Notes: generated by a model not told the origin, from the sequence alone. 64,000 nucleotides of DNA from Mixophyes australis (GCA_036250195.1 JAVHZZ010000006.1:185131850-185195849), one strand, 5' to 3'. Counted from the stretch's first letter, positions 20,701 to 33,139 are shown. Made by a program: numbers and translations.

Positions 20701-23655
20701 TTGTCTCCACCTCTCTTAGGTTCCTCTCCATCATGCCCTCATATTGTTCTCGGATCTCAGCCAATGTTCTATTCAGATCTACAGATGGAGCAGCATCTAC
20801 TTCTACACTGATTCTGGCGCCCAGCTGAGCTCGCAGAGAGTTTGCTTCCTGGGAATAAAGAAATTGTAAAGTAGATACAGTAATTATATTACTACAATTG
20901 AAGTTACAAGTTTCATATTGACATTAGAAGAAGATTAAAGAAGAACTATCACAGTTTTACAATTAATAATATATTTAATAATGAAATTTTTTTTTTGATT
21001 TCAGTAATTATTTAATATCACAAATGACAATAAACATAAACTTGATTTTGTGATAATCTCTTATTCTAATCCTGTTTATAAAATCAGACCCCATCAGTTG
21101 ATTAGTTAACTTGGGCAGCAGGTGGCTTATGTGTTAGCACTTCTGCCTCACAGCACTGGGGTCATGAGTTTGATTCCCGACTGAGGTCTTATCTGTGTGG
21201 AGTTTGTATTGTACTACCCGTGTTTGCGTGGGTTTCCTCCAGGTGCTCCGGATTCCTCCCACAATCCAAAAACATAGTAGTAGGTTAATTGTCTGCTAGC
21301 AAATTGAACCTAGTCTCTCAGTTTGTGTATGCTAGGGAATTTACACTGTAAGCTCTAATGGGACAAGGGACTGTTGTGAGTGAGCTCTCTGAACAGTGCT
21401 GCGGAATAATATGTGCTATATCATAATTAAATGATGATAATGATAATAAAGTCAAAAATTAGGAGTATAGATTGTAAAAGATGATGAAAGGAAATCAGAA
21501 TCCAAACCAGGATACTGAAAATGGATCCAACTCAACCCAGCATGTGGAAAGATCTGAACCTTTAACACAAAAGGTATCAGATTGTTTTAAATTCCTTGTC
21601 TTCCTTTATTATTCTTGTCTACAGTTGCTGTTACATTCTCCAACATATTTTGGGCTCTATGTATTAAAACAATTACACAGAAAAGAACAGAGCATTCTGA
21701 CTCTTTTCTCCATACTCCACTCTGTACAGCTGCTTTGCTCGGTCATCAGTGGGGGAAGTGGTTGGAGTGGAGTCAGGGTAGAGCTAAGTTGTGCATGTGC
21801 AGTAATGATACTAATCCTTAACGTGTTGTCTGTCTCACCACTCTCCTTCTTCATGTGCTGAAAACCAGCATCACTTCTAATGTGGTGGAGGACAGCCCTT
21901 CTCTGATTTTGAGCAGAACTGTAATATATGTAATGCAACTCTGCTCCAAAAACATTTTCTGCATTGGTTTATTTATAATTGTAAATATAGGACTTTAATG
22001 AAAATTGGTATGTGAGTAAAATACTCCCCTACACGTAACTAGTACAACCACAGTGTTCCCATGACTGTAGCCTCTTTAACTCATGAGACAATGAAACCCG
22101 CTGGCTCCTGCAGGCACAGGATCACACCTTGCTACTTGAATATAATTAGTTGTAGATAGAGGTATTCTATTCAGCTGTTGGTTGAGTATCAGATCTTACA
22201 AGTGAGCATTTTTTACAATCTGAACTAGTTGGGCAGTGAGAGTTTCATTACATAAATACTTTTTTTTCCTATGGTATTCTCTTAATTTCTTCATGGCCAC
22301 ATATATAGGAGAATACAAATTAACATTTGATGGGTGTTTATGATGTTGTAAATTTATTTTGGTTTTCAAAAGATAATACAAGGAAACAACAAGGAATAAT
22401 ATTTCAATACCCCTAAAGACCTCTCTACACAATAACTTTATATTTGTTATTTTACTTTTCCTCTTTTGTTTTTGCTATCTTTGTTTGAAAGAGGCTTTGG
22501 GCAGTAAAATACATTTTGTCTGTAAGTTAACAAATATTAGAACAGTTTTACCTGCTCATGGTTCCTCTTCATTTGCTGCAGTTCTTGCTGAAGATTTTGA
22601 ACCTGAACCTCCAGGTCACATCTTTCCCGATTGAGTTCTTCCAGGAGTATACGGAAGCCATTCACATCGCCCTCAACGCTGTTAGTTAGTTGGCGTTCCA
22701 TATCATACCTTATAGCAATGCAGAATACCAAAATAACATTTAATATCACTTCTACCTTTGATGTTAAATATGAAAGACTTTCCATAGGCTTCTGTTAGGG
22801 GACATCATGATGTTAAAACACCTACTTGTTTCTAAAGTCATCTGCTGCCAGGCGTGCATTTTCTACCTGTAGTACAAGCCGGGCATTTTCCACAGTGGTT
22901 GCAGAAGTCTGGGGAACATAGGCAACAGTTAAACAGTTCACAATAAAGATATTCAGTATATTACATCACTATACATTAGTCAATATATTTCTTGTGTAGA
23001 CCATGTAGAGCATTTCATCCAATCCTTTTACCTGGCTTTGAAGCTCCTGAATGGTTCTGAAGTAGCCACTGAAATCAGGGAATGCACTTGGCTGATTTCT
23101 CTCATACCACTCACGGATATTCCTCTCCAGTTGGGAATTTTCTTCCTCTAGAGAGCGAACCTTATCTAAGTAGGATGCCAAGCGATGATTTAAATGCTGC
23201 ATGGTTTCCTTCTCATTGACATTGAAAAGACCATGACTGCTAAAATTACTTCTATGACTATGATGACCACCATGAGTGCTTGCATGATCACAGGAAGCAT
23301 GATTGGAGATGGAGATTCCTTTGCCTCCTGACCCCCCATGTACACTTGGGGCCCTGTAATGGCTTCCATGATGGAGTTTATGAGAAACTCCATGGTGTGA
23401 CATGTTGAACCCTTTATGGTGAGCTATATGAGAACCTCCATAGTGTACTTTTTTGGATCCTCCATGGTGAGTAATATGAGATCCTCCATGTTGAGAACTA
23501 TGGGAACTTCTATGATGGATCTTTTGGGACCCTTCATGATGGATCTTGTTGGATCCACCAAAATGGGCACCATGACTTGAGATCCTGGGTAAATGGAAAC
23601 TGACTTGACAGCTTGAATGTTGTGATCCAGTGGAAGAACGAAGGCTGTGGCTCAT
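17708..23655 (-). CDS. type I keratin, histidine-rich, gene A (8 coding exons)
   Basis: Coding exons, in transcript order: 23655-23032 (624 bp), 22908-22826 (83), 22708-22552 (157), 20848-20687 (162), 19663-19538 (126), 19301-19081 (221), 18807-18776 (32), 17769-17708 (62, with TAA). The internal lengths 83/157/162/126/221 are those of type I keratin genes, and the joined frame predicts 488 residues. Residues 1-146 are a head with about 32 histidines in HHGGS-type repeats. Coil 1A opens with [20 protein letters not shown] (His where Asp is usual in LNDR). The rod closes at [11 protein letters not shown] near 454. A 34-residue His-rich tail ends HSTC. Such proteins pair with type II keratins to build cytoplasmic filaments. 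Splice sites are GT-AG except intron 5, which is GC-AG. Function of the His-rich ends is unknown. Confidence 0.93.
18060..18770. other. intron 7 of keratin A, no further features
   Basis: Inside the 1006-bp last intron. Parts are shared with the gene C intron (63070-63500), including AGCTATAAATGATTTTGTTT. No repeat of known class seen. Confidence 0.5.
19790..20040. repeat. dispersed repeat in intron 4, shared with gene B
   Basis: GGGGAGTGGCTTAATGGGA through GGAAACTATGCACCCTCACA matches 52465-52740 in gene B intron 4. The 130-codon frame at 19636-20028 overlaps exon 5 and this repeat and is spurious. Class not determined. Confidence 0.5.
21113..21452 (+). mobile_element. tRNA-derived SINE (V-SINE-like), keratin A intron 3
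   Basis: Head with A-box-like TGGCTTATGTGTTAGCAC and B-box-like GTCATGAGTTTGATTCCC, then the central domain GTTTGCGTGGGTTTCCTCC ... GGATTCCTCCCAC typical of V-SINEs, and an ATGATGATAATGATAATAA tail. The same insertion is in gene B intron 3, so it predates the duplication. Confidence 0.8.
21600..21940. repeat. repeat block in intron 3, shared with 54310-54600
   Basis: The block from CAGTTGCTGTTACATTCTCC to GTAATGCAACTCTGCTCC is conserved between the two introns. Frames on both strands do not resemble known proteins. It was carried along in the keratin duplication. Confidence 0.5.
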
Positions 23656-23732
23656 GATGACTGAATATCAGTATTTACAGAAGATGGCTTAAAACTGTTT
23701 TGGGCTTCTGAGTTAACTCCGTCTATTCTGTT

Positions 23733-23741
23733 CTTTATATA
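23733..23741 (-). promoter_or_regulatory. TATA box of keratin A
   Basis: TATATAAAG on the minus strand, 77 bp before the start codon. Identical box and spacing context occur in gene B (56351-56359). Implies a start site near 23705-23710 and a short leader in the first exon. Confidence 0.75.
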
Positions 23742-25661
23742 GGGAATACTGGGAGTGTTGCAGAAAATTAATTGCTATTGCTGGTGTTCACATGTGCTAG
23801 GTTTGTTGTGTATCTGTAGTTTATATGCTTTATTTTGGCATTCTCCATTAAATATTTTGCGAGTTTCTATTAAAGCATCAGATGGTTTTACAAGTGCTTA
23901 AACATTTATTGTTGCTCACTGTATAAGAAATTTGTACTCTCTTCATCCTTACAATATAATCTTGGGTGTCAAATTAATAGATGCATCCATGCACACATAA
24001 AATAAAGTGTTCAAAAGGATGATGTTATAATATCACATAATACAATCAATGTAATGCAAACAATAGTCATACTTTGTGAGGATGACTAAATGTTGAAGTA
24101 CTCGACTTTCTTGACTAAGACACAAGTGATGAGTGGAGCTGTATGCAGGCCATATTGAAAGATTATTTCCAAAGTCAGAATAGGAACTTCTAGATATACT
24201 GTGCTCTGAGAGGCCTGTAGGAAGTATGATATAACTAAACAGTTTGGAAGAGTTGTGTACCCAGATTGGATAAAGAGCAGTTGGTTATGGCTAGATTTTA
24301 AGTTTCCAAAGTATTGGTATTTAGAATGTCAATGAACACAAAAATCACTAAACCGGCTTTTTTTTATTTAAAAGGTTAGCAGAGGTTCTTAACCGTAATA
24401 ATTCTAACACTCAGATTGTCTGTCCGCAGTTGATTAGAATTACTATGGGCCTTGAATACTCATTTAACTATTAATTATTTTTCATTTTAGTTTACTAGAA
24501 TATACAGAGTCTCTCTCCCAAATGTTGGTTATAATGATAATACTGAGCTAGAATGTGGAAAGCATGGACCCACCTAATTATAGTCTTTAATATATATAAT
24601 CCCCCCTCTAATTGTAGCACTTATTATAATAACCAGCTGAAGTTAACTTCAGTAGTCATAGTTTAACTGTGAATTAATGTTTTGTGAATTAAATACTGTC
24701 TGATGCAAGTCGTATATTTTTTTATTAAAGTACTAGTAACATGCATGTATATGTGATATCCTGAAACTGTTGCGCACTAGGACCCAGTGAAACAGGACTG
24801 TGGTCACAGCATGATACTGGAGAGGCTTAAAGACCCAGAAAAGTCCAGTCTCTGCAGGCTGCTGGAAGGCTCTGTGTTTTGTGTGATAGGAAAGATGATG
24901 AGACTGTGGAGACAGTGATTTAAGGAAGCAGAGTAACAGAGAGAGGGCTGGGGAGCCTTGTGAAAAGGGAATATAGAGGAAAAGAGATTAAAAAAGACAG
25001 CTAACGAACAGGAGTGACAGCAACAGTGACTAGGAAAACTGATAGAGTGAAAGAGGAGCAGCAGTGAACAAAGGTGGTGAAACAGTGAAAAAAGGAATCT
25101 CAGACAGAAAAGTGTGAGAAAGTTAGCATTATAAAGAGAAATTGATAAAGAGATAACAGAAGAGGATAAGAAAGTGAGATATATTTACCTGTTTTAAAGT
25201 GACAATTACTCTGACAGGAAAACAACTAATAGTTTCACATATTTATCAGAATATCTGTATTATTTATTCCTCCCAAATTATTATAAGAAATATGCTGAAC
25301 ATTTGGCTAAAAATGTTGTTTAATTACCAGAGAAGTCTGATGTGTGTCCAGTGACAGAGGCTCTTATCTCACAGTCACACAGATCCTCCATTTTAACTGT
25401 ATCCAACTGTCACCTCAGAGACATCCTCCATCTTGTGGATGGCATCCCTATTGCCTAGCTACATTCATTACCACAAAGACTACTGATTGTTCATAGAGAA
25501 AGGAGAAAAGCAATTGTTTTATCTGATAGTCTGTATGTAGAAATTTAAAAATGTGTTTAAATCCGTTGTGCTATTTCCATAACTGTTGCCAAAACACTCA
25601 AAGTCAGTGAATATTGATTTAGATTAAGAGTAATATATTTGTCAGTAGCATTGCTGATAAC
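23742..25661. other. keratin A upstream region
   Basis: 23742-24320 is colinear with the gene B upstream region (56360-56930), for example TTTTAGCATTTTCCATTAAATATTTTG in B, so proximal control elements probably lie here. From about 24320 to 25661 the sequence has no counterpart in the window and no recognisable gene; 24780-25180 is purine-rich. Confidence 0.5.
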
Positions 25662-26458
25662 TAGAGGTGCTTGGGCTCGGTTTTCAGAAAACCGAGCCCA
25701 CCCGAACATAGCTGATCTGACTTGGCTCAGTACTTTTGTGAGCCCTCAGAACTAAAAATGAGGCAAACCGTCATTGTCACATCGCTGGATCTCACGAGTT
25801 ATGGTAGTACCGCCTTCCACGAAGATCTGGCGCCATTTCAAAGAGAGACACAGAAGGGGTAACAGGGTTGTTGGCGTTATACCTAGAACAGAAAGAGTAG
25901 GGGTGTCAGTGTTCTTCAAAGTCTCTAGTGACATTGAACAGAGTTATAGCTCACACAGAAACAGAAGAGGTTGCAGCTTTCAGTGCTGAAAGACAAATAT
26001 AAGGGATGGCAGTGATCTTTAAAGTTTCCAGTCACATTCTTTTGTGCCATAGCTCACCCACAAACAGGAGAGGTGTCAGTGCTCAGTGCTGAAACAGCAA
26101 TTCAAATAATAGGGCTGGCAGTGTTCTTAAAAGTCTACAGACACATGTACTGTGCCATAGCTCATACAGAAACAGGAGGGGTGGCAGTGTTCTTGTCACT
26201 CTCCAGTCTTCAGTCACATTGTACTTTTCACTCTCCAGTCTCAGTGCCGTTAGTCACTCAGAAACAGGGTTAGCAGTGTTCTTGTCACTCTCCAGTCACA
26301 TTGTATTTGTCACTCTCCAGACTCAGTCATGATGATAATAACTCTACATCATACGTCCAAGTACATAGTGAATTTAACTCAGGGAAACTATAATGTAAAA
26401 AAAAAGCTTTTAACTTATTAAAGAAAAATAAAACCTCTCTCATAGAGGTGAAAGTTTA

Positions 26459-27450
26459 CAGTAGAAAAACATAAAATTGCCAACATGCCATTCTACCCAA
26501 AATATTAACAAGCATACAAGCATCAGCTTGCTCCCTTCTCTCAGCTAGATCCCAGCACCTGCAATCTACACTGTCATCATCTTCACCCTCACCAGTGTGT
26601 ACATTATCATCACACAATACTAATTCTTCACCGCTGGAATCCACCATTACGGAAATCTCTGCACTTTGATGTAATTGCCAGTAATTTTGCCTTCCTTGTG
26701 AAATTTGAAGTTGATTTAATGACAGACCTGTCACGATTTTTGGCCAATTCTTTTAGACCAGACCAAATGTCAAAATGTTGTGCTGACTCATCTGTATCAC
26801 CAAAGGCTGTCTTGGGAAAGCTAAGTTTTTTCCTAGCAGCAGTTGCAAAAGAAACTGAGGGAGGATGACTCGTCGTGTCATGTACCACTTGAGCTGTCAG
26901 CTTGCTGACCAGGAGCCCATTGCATCTCTTGAGATATGGCTCAGTTGGAAAGAAAGAGAAGACATAGCTCTTAAACCTAGGATCATGCACCATTGCCAAA
27001 ATGTAGTGATCCGATTTTAAGATGTTGATAGCTCTCGGATTCTGGCAAAGCGAATGAAGCATGAATGAATCTACAAGTCCTATATAGTTCCTGTAATTGT
27101 TTAGTTTCATGTCCTCCTTCAAATTCTCCACTGCGCTGGACTAAAGTACATTCCCCCTCAAATTCGATTCTTCGTGCAGCAACTGCAATCTCCTACAAAT
27201 CTTCCCAAATTATTTTGGGAAACAGACAGCATCTCCTGCATGTCACTGTCATTTTATTAAAAAGCTTGGTACCACCAAGTTGATTGTGTGAGCAAAAGAG
27301 GGAATGTGATGGAATTCTCCCCACGGTAATGCTCTCACAATAATGGTGGCATTATCAGAAATTACATATCCTCAGGAGAGTCCAAGCGGGATAAGCCAAG
27401 TTGCAATGGCATCCCTTAGTTTTTCAAACAGGATGTCAGCAGTATGCCTC
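26459..27450 (-). pseudogene. hAT transposase remnant, minus strand, in E3
   Basis: The frame 27131-26628 reads LVDSFMLHSLCQNPRAINILKSDHYILAMVHDPRFKSYVF and later AARKKLSFPK and FDIWSGLKEL, aligning with E1 transposase residues around 742-848. Upstream (27280-27450) are pieces equivalent to the VVSDNAS and HTINLVV regions. The hATC region is missing before the acidic tail (ELVLCDDNVHTG). Stops and deletions make it non-functional. Confidence 0.8.
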
Positions 27451-27489
27451 AGTGTAGCCGGTGATACACAAATGTAGGATACCGCTTTG

Positions 27490-28180
27490 TTTTTGCAACA
27501 GTATGAGGGCGATTTTTGTGTAGCTGACGACAGCGCTAATGAGGATGTTGATGAGGATGATGTTGTTTGTGTAAGTCCTGCACCAGTGGAAGCAGATATT
27601 GCCAGTGATAAGAAAGCCATTGTCATGATAGGGCATAAGACCAAAAAATGCACCTCTTATGTAGTCACTTGTGAAGTGAGTTCAGACACTGCTAGCTTGA
27701 ACATAGTGATTCCCTTAACTAGACTTTTGTAAAAGCCCCTTGAAAAATTGAAGGATGTGATGAAACAAAGAAATTATGCGAAGTACTTCAATCGCTTCAC
27801 CAAGAGTTATCACCTTCTTGAAATTAGATCACTACATTTTGGCGATTATGCTTGATCCTAGGTTTAAGAGCTATGTCTTCTATTTATTTATATATCTATC
27901 TTGTGATCTGTCCCAGATCACAAGAGATGCAATGAGCATATGGTGAGCAAGTTGACAGATGAAGTGGTGCGTGACATGACGACGTCTCCTTCTTCATTTT
28001 CTCAGGCTACATCTGCTGGGAAAAAAACTTAGCTTTCCCAAGACACCCAGTGGTGATGTAGATGACTCAGCACACAGCATTTTGACATGTTCTGGTCTAC
28101 TGTAAAAGAATTTACCAAAATTTTGTGACACTGCTGCCGTAACTCCACCTGATTCTACTGTAAACATCCAAGGGATGGTG
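27490..28180 (+). pseudogene. hAT transposase remnant, plus strand, in E3
   Basis: Reads KKAIVMIGHKTKKCTSYV (BED finger start), then jumps to CEVSSDTASLNIVIPLTRLL, then with frameshifts DPRFKSYVF, SKLTDEVV and further pieces near 28100. The middle third of the gene is absent. It faces away from the minus-strand remnant. Confidence 0.75.
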
Positions 28181-28477
28181 GAGGATTATTATTTTTTTTT
28201 TTAACGGTATAAAGACAACAGATTTATTAGCAAAGAACAACATTACTTGCAGAAGTAATATAAGCATGGATGTCTAAATATATGTGTATATGTATTACTC
28301 AAACCTTCAACTCTGCTGTTGTTTCATCAGTATTGCACAAAGTGTTTGTAATCTGCACTTTACATCAAAGGTATCTAGCTATATTTTAATTATTTGCGAT
28401 TGGGGCCGATTCAAAGCTCAGTAATGACCTTGCTTTTTGCTGTGAATGTCAATGACTCTTTTTAGTGCATTGTCTGG

Positions 28478-28662
28478 AGCACTGTTTCCCAACTCCAGTC
28501 CTCAGGGACCCATAACAGTGCAGGTTTTCCAGGTCACAAGTGAAATAATTAGTACCACCTATCGATCTTTCAAAATGTGTCAGTTAGTAATGAACACACC
28601 TGTGCTCCAGCAAAGAAATATGGAAAACATACACTGTTAGCGGTCCCTGAGGACTGGATATA
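28478..28662. mobile_element. fold-back MITE inside E3
   Basis: AACTCCAGTCCTCAGGGACC at the left and its complement-like GGTCCCTGAGGACTGGA at the right, with a second inner pair around AACAGTGCAGGTTTTCC. A common amphibian/fish MITE type. Target duplication not resolved. Confidence 0.65.
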
Positions 28663-29914
28663 CTCATGTCAGAGTGATCACAGCCAATTTTTGGACACCT
28701 GGCAAATTTACCCTTCAGAAGTTTTTTTTCAATCATCCTTTCAATTGCTTCTCTCTTCTACGTGTGACCACATACTTTGTTTTTCACTGGGTTCACCCAC
28801 ATTTTCCATGTCACAGCCTGTCGGAAGCAGATCTAATGCCACTCCTGTTGTAATATCCATTCCTGTGTCTACATAAGTTTGGCAGCTCTTCAGAAATGAG
28901 AGGGAGGTATCCACAGAGGAGAAGGAAATAAACGATGCAGCACTAGCAGACATGTTTTAATAATGTAGAGTTCATTGACAGCACTGCTAAGCTATTGGTA
29001 GCTTGTTTTGTGGGGTCCCAAACAAACCAGGCACTTCAGCCACAAAAGTGGCACTCCTTGTCGCTGGAGCGCTTAGTTTGTTAAACTGTACATGCCCTTT
29101 TCAATATTTTACATAAGTGTGGGTGGGAGGGTCCAAGGACAATTGCATCTTGCACCACTTTTCTTTTTTTCTGCCACTGCTGTGTGGCAATGTTTCCTAG
29201 ATGTGCTATGAACTGCTTTGTGTTTGTGCCGTTGATCCAAAGACAAAACCAAGACATGCGAGGGCGGTATTGCCCAAACCAAAACCAAAACACGAACTTA
29301 ATCGAGATCCAAAACCAAAACCAAAACACAGGTGTCAGTGAGCATCTCTACTTATAACTAGAAAATTGCAATTATATGGTATTTGTTGCTACTCATTATT
29401 TGCCCACCACACACACACACATTTTTTAGTAATTTATTGTTCCTGAATAATAAATTTGATGTTACTTAATTGTTGGTGTCCTACTTGTATTCCTGACTTG
29501 AGGGTTCCCTGTCTCACTGCCTTTTCGAGATTTAAACAAGAGCATCCAGAGACCAGGTCCACACTACACTCTAATAACACCAACCTATAGGAGTGTTACG
29601 CATATAATGCCTAACAATCTTTTGTTTAAACGGAAAGTATTGCAATATCAGATAAAATCAAATAAAGTTAATATACAGCATGATTAAGCATTTCCCAAAA
29701 AAGGGAAGGGACAGTTCTTTATCTTTTTTTAAATTCTTTATTTGCAGAGGCACAAATACAAAAATACTGTGTAAAACAAATGGGGATATAAAGTAAAGAG
29801 CTGTATAATTAACCATTCACATTGTCATAAATACTAAAATGCTTAAAAACTTATAAAGCGTCAAGAAATCTAGATACTTAGTAATCAACAATTTTAAAGA
29901 CATAAAATTTTAAA

Positions 29915-30340
29915 TTATTTATCCCTGGTTAAAAAAATCCCTGAAACCCAGGTGCGACTACATATACCAAATTGGGAGAGGAGATCAATAGGAGGGTAAT
30001 TTGCCACTATTCTAGACCCATACCATGATGTTGAAACAAAGCAGGACTGCATTTGACCTTTGATAGAACTAGACAGTGAATCAGTATAACTCTCCAAAAG
30101 TTTAAAAAATTCTTTAGTCAGTCTTTCTTTAAATAAGGAAGATTCCAACCAGTCCATACTGAAAATGTAAAACAACTTAGTTTTAAACATTGCCAAGATG
30201 GTGGAGATTCTTGAGTCCACATCTGCAATATACTATTTCTAACAACCGCAGAAACAATCAACAACATCTCCCTGCTTCCCTTTTTCATCCTAAATGTCTT
30301 AGGGATAAATCCCAGGACAGGACTCCTGATCAACATGACA
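29915..30340 (-). pseudogene. L1-type LINE ORF2 C-terminal fragment
   Basis: Two minus-strand frames joined by a frameshift near 30150: first LGFIPKTFRMKKGSREMLL and SAVVRNSILQMW, then FKTKLFYIFSMDWLESSLFKE. This is the region after the RT in L1/Tx1 elements (LL ... A+ ... I ... W ... YSMD). No RT or endonuclease remains. Confidence 0.55.
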
Positions 30341-30916
30341 TTTAGGACAGCTACTACAGTTAGAAAGGCCCATGTTATATCTGCGGTGTGGAGACAAATA
30401 CCCTCAATGAAAAATATTATAAAACATTTCTCTATAAGAGCTAGAAGATAGAGTGTAAAGTGAATATACTAATGTCTTAAGAATGTCATCAATGGAAATA
30501 TGAGAAAAGACATACAACCAATGGGATAATTCCGAAGAAGTTTTAACAAACTTAAAGGAGCTGCTCAGTAATTTATAATGTAATGAGATAGCTTTCCTAC
30601 CTGAACATGGCCTGTCTAAAAACTGATCTAGGTCGTTGCTCCAATCAGCAAGATGTAAAAACTTTTACATAATGTCTAAAAAATCGCAAATACTTGTGAG
30701 TGCGGGAGCTCAAATTTATACAAAATTTGAGGTATAGTGAGAGAAACCTGTGAGGTAACGTTCACCAATGATTTGATGTACTTAATGCCCCACACATAGC
30801 AATAGTTAGAAGGGTGAAGGGAAATAAACTTAATATACAGCATGATTAAGCATTTCCAAAAAAAGACAAGGGACAGTTCTTAAATCAAATTCAAGAGGTC
30901 TCAGAAATCCTGATCA
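30341..30916. other. no gene recognised
   Basis: AT-rich, possibly more of the same LINE (minus strand) to about 30800. At 30821-30880 a short block (AAACTTAATATACAGCATG ... GGGACAGTTCTT) repeats 29665-29720. Confidence 0.4.
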
Positions 30917-31650
30917 TAGGCCTGATTCATTCAGGAAAGTAATAAATAAAAGAGAGAATTTTTTCTCCTGGACAAAACCGAGATACAATGCAAGGGGTGC
31001 AAATTAGTTTATTATTTTGCACATAAGTTAAAAACTGGCTGTTTTTTCATGTAGCACAAAAATACTTGATAGCTTTATTTTTATACTGAATTTTAAAGTT
31101 GAGCTAGGACATGTCCTACCCCAATTATAATCTTTCCCCACATTTCAAATTTACCTCCCCCTCTAATCAGGGCCGTCTTTCCCATTGGGCACAATGGGCA
31201 GGTGCCCGGGGGCCCTGCAGCCCAGGGGGGCCCGTCGGAGGCAGCAAAAAAAAAAAAAAAAACTGAAAAAAAGAAGAAAATACTTACCTTGCGATCAGCT
31301 GGTGATTCGGCTCCCTCCATGGTCTCCTCCTCCGTCGCACTCGCACATCCATTGCGGAGTGAGACGGAGGAGGAGACCATGGAGGGAGCCGGATCGCCAG
31401 CTGATCGCAAGGTAAGTATTTTTTTCTTTTTTTTCAGGTTTTTTTTTTTTTGCTGCCTCCGACAGGCCCCCCTGGGCTGCAGGGCCCATATATATAATCA
31501 TTTTATTCTTTTTTTGGATATATAGGGGCCCCGGTGCACTGCTGTGCCCGGGGGCCCAAGATGTTCGTAAGAGGGCCCTGCCTCTAATGCAACATGGCTT
31601 TGCCAAGGAGCAAAGTTACTCCTATATTTTGCTTTCTTTTCCTTAATAAC
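30917..31650. mobile_element. GATTCATTAAGG-family MITE, split by another element
   Basis: Left part has GGCCTGATTCATTCAGGAAAG and GCAAGGGGTGCAAATTAG as in the MITEs at 16566 and 61738. The right arm is heavily diverged (GCAACATGGCTTTGCC ... TTCCTTAATAAC). Interrupted at 31168-31580. Confidence 0.55.
31168..31580. mobile_element. 413-bp palindromic hAT-type MITE
   Basis: Ends CAGGGCCGTC and GGGCCCTG, flanked by a perfect 8-bp duplication CCTCTAAT (31160-31167 and 31581-31588). The interior is a near-perfect inverted repeat centred near 31350 (CAGCTGATCGCAAGGTAAG arms, plus GGAGGAGGAGACCATGGAGG). The Lys-rich frames are translations of A runs. Confidence 0.85.
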
Positions 31651-31736
31651 TTAGACCCATTCTTTTGTGCAGATGGTAAAACAATCTTGCCGGTGTTATA
31701 GCTCCGCCACAGGTATCAACTCCTAGAACTGCTTCA

Positions 31737-32110
31737 GAGGTCTTCACCTTTAGCAGCCACCTTTCTTGTTGAGCTAGACGCGCTCACAGGTACTTGGATG
31801 CCCCACGTCTTGTTCTCTAGTAGTAGGAGCTGATAACCTGAGATCGCAATGCAGGTGATAACAAATAGGAGGAATCAAGTATCCAGGCAAATGTTTCAGG
31901 GTCACAGGCAAATCAGCAACGTCAAAATCCAGGCCAGGGGTCAGAAACAGCATGAACACAACAGCAGGAGAAGTATGCTTGGGAGCAGTGACTATAACCG
32001 GCAGTGAGGCCCAGTCCTCACTGCCTTAAATACTTTGATGGACAAATCAGAAAGGAGGAGGACAGGGCTGACAATCAGCCTCAGGAGGCTGCTAATTAAT
32101 TACTAGCTTA
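31737..32110. repeat. dispersed repeat, partly shared with 1729-1830
   Basis: Starts with the TAGCAGCC ... CACAGGTACTTGGATGCC block seen near the window start and continues with unrecognised text ending near GGCTGCTAATTAATTAC. Likely retroelement remnant; no conserved domain. Confidence 0.4.
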
Positions 32111-32700
32111 GAACTAGCACAGGTCATATCACTAACCAGGAACATGTATGAAAATATAAATGACAAATTAGAATCATGCGAGAGCTCCCCTGGAGTTGGA
32201 GGATGTCCCTACACTTTCCTACTCTATGCCACAAAGATAACAGTGCATTATAAGTAATGCACGTGCTCGGCTGCTGCCTCACGCCAGGATGTGGTGTACC
32301 GCCGCAGCTTGTGACAGCCGGCACATGCAATGATATGGTGTTTTATTCCCCTTAATCTGTCAGAAGAATAAAAACTGGAACTGAATATTGGATACCTGTT
32401 CAAAAGAGAAGAGATTTGCACACCTCTCTATTAGTATATAATAAACTCCTCCGAAGCTCACAAATAAGCAACCATTAGTGAAATTAATATGTAGACATGA
32501 ATGAGCATGAATGTGTCCCAATCTTTGGCTTTATCTTTATATGTTTGTTCCTAAATTTTAAACTTCATAATAGTTCCTAATGCCTATCCTCGCATACTAG
32601 CGACTTCATCAGAGGAGAAAATTCTAAAAAAATTATAAAAATCCTACGTTCATCAAGGTAAAATTGCACAATTGGTCTTGAGTGAGTTTTTTCCTCTTCA
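32111..32700. other. no gene recognised
   Basis: Short frames only. I see no repeat of known class. Confidence 0.4.
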
Positions 32701-32719
32701 AGACTCAAACGGTAACCTT

Positions 32720-33060
32720 CTTTTCTGCCACAGTCCAAAGGCAGATATCAATTAAGTATTGCAAATAGATGACAGTGACTTCATATACTAGAGCTGCAAC
32801 ACTAATGATTTATCAGTAGGAGGGGTCCAGGTGCAATCATCCAATCAGAAGTAGCAGCAAATTGTCGCCTTCATCATCAGTTCATTTTTGCACAAAGAGT
32901 TGAGCCTCAGTCCAAATAAAGATATCTATAGAGTAGTGCAGTTAGAGCGCTGTGATTTCATATCGTGATTTCATATAGTAACAGCCACACTAATGAATTA
33001 ATTACAGAGCTAGAGGAGTCAATCTGCAATCAGTCAATCAAAAGTGGATAAGTAGCAGGA
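32720..33060. repeat. diverged tandem duplication
   Basis: Segments 32730-32890 and 32918-33060 share order and words: AGATATC ... TTCATATA ... GCAACACTAATGATTTAT (second copy GCCACACTAATGAATTAAT) ... GCAATCATCCAATCAGAAGT (second copy GCAATCAGTCAATCAAAAGT). Both end at a GTAGCAG word. Confidence 0.55.
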
Positions 33061-33139
33061 GCGGGCTGGGCCGGGTGGCATCAGCCCCCCAGGCCGCTCA
33101 GTCTAGCCCCTGTTAGGGCCAATATTACCCATATATAAC

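Larger units (their letters stand above)
25662..29350. mobile_element. E3: decayed 3.7-kb hAT element
   Basis: Ends TAGAGGTGCTTGGGCTCGG (left) and, inverted, TAGAGATGCTCACTGACACC (right). Flanks CTGATAAC and CTTATAAC match at 7 of 8 positions, an aged target duplication. Tandem words GGCAGTGTTCTTGTCACTCTCCAG fill 25900-26340. Inside are transposase fragments on both strands, a MITE (28478-28662) and a diverged version of the hairpin seen after the E1 transposase. Related to, but older than, E1 and E2. Confidence 0.8.

Noticed and set aside
31185..31525. Lys/Phe-rich frames on both strands
   Set aside because: Artefact of A/T runs and the MITE palindrome.
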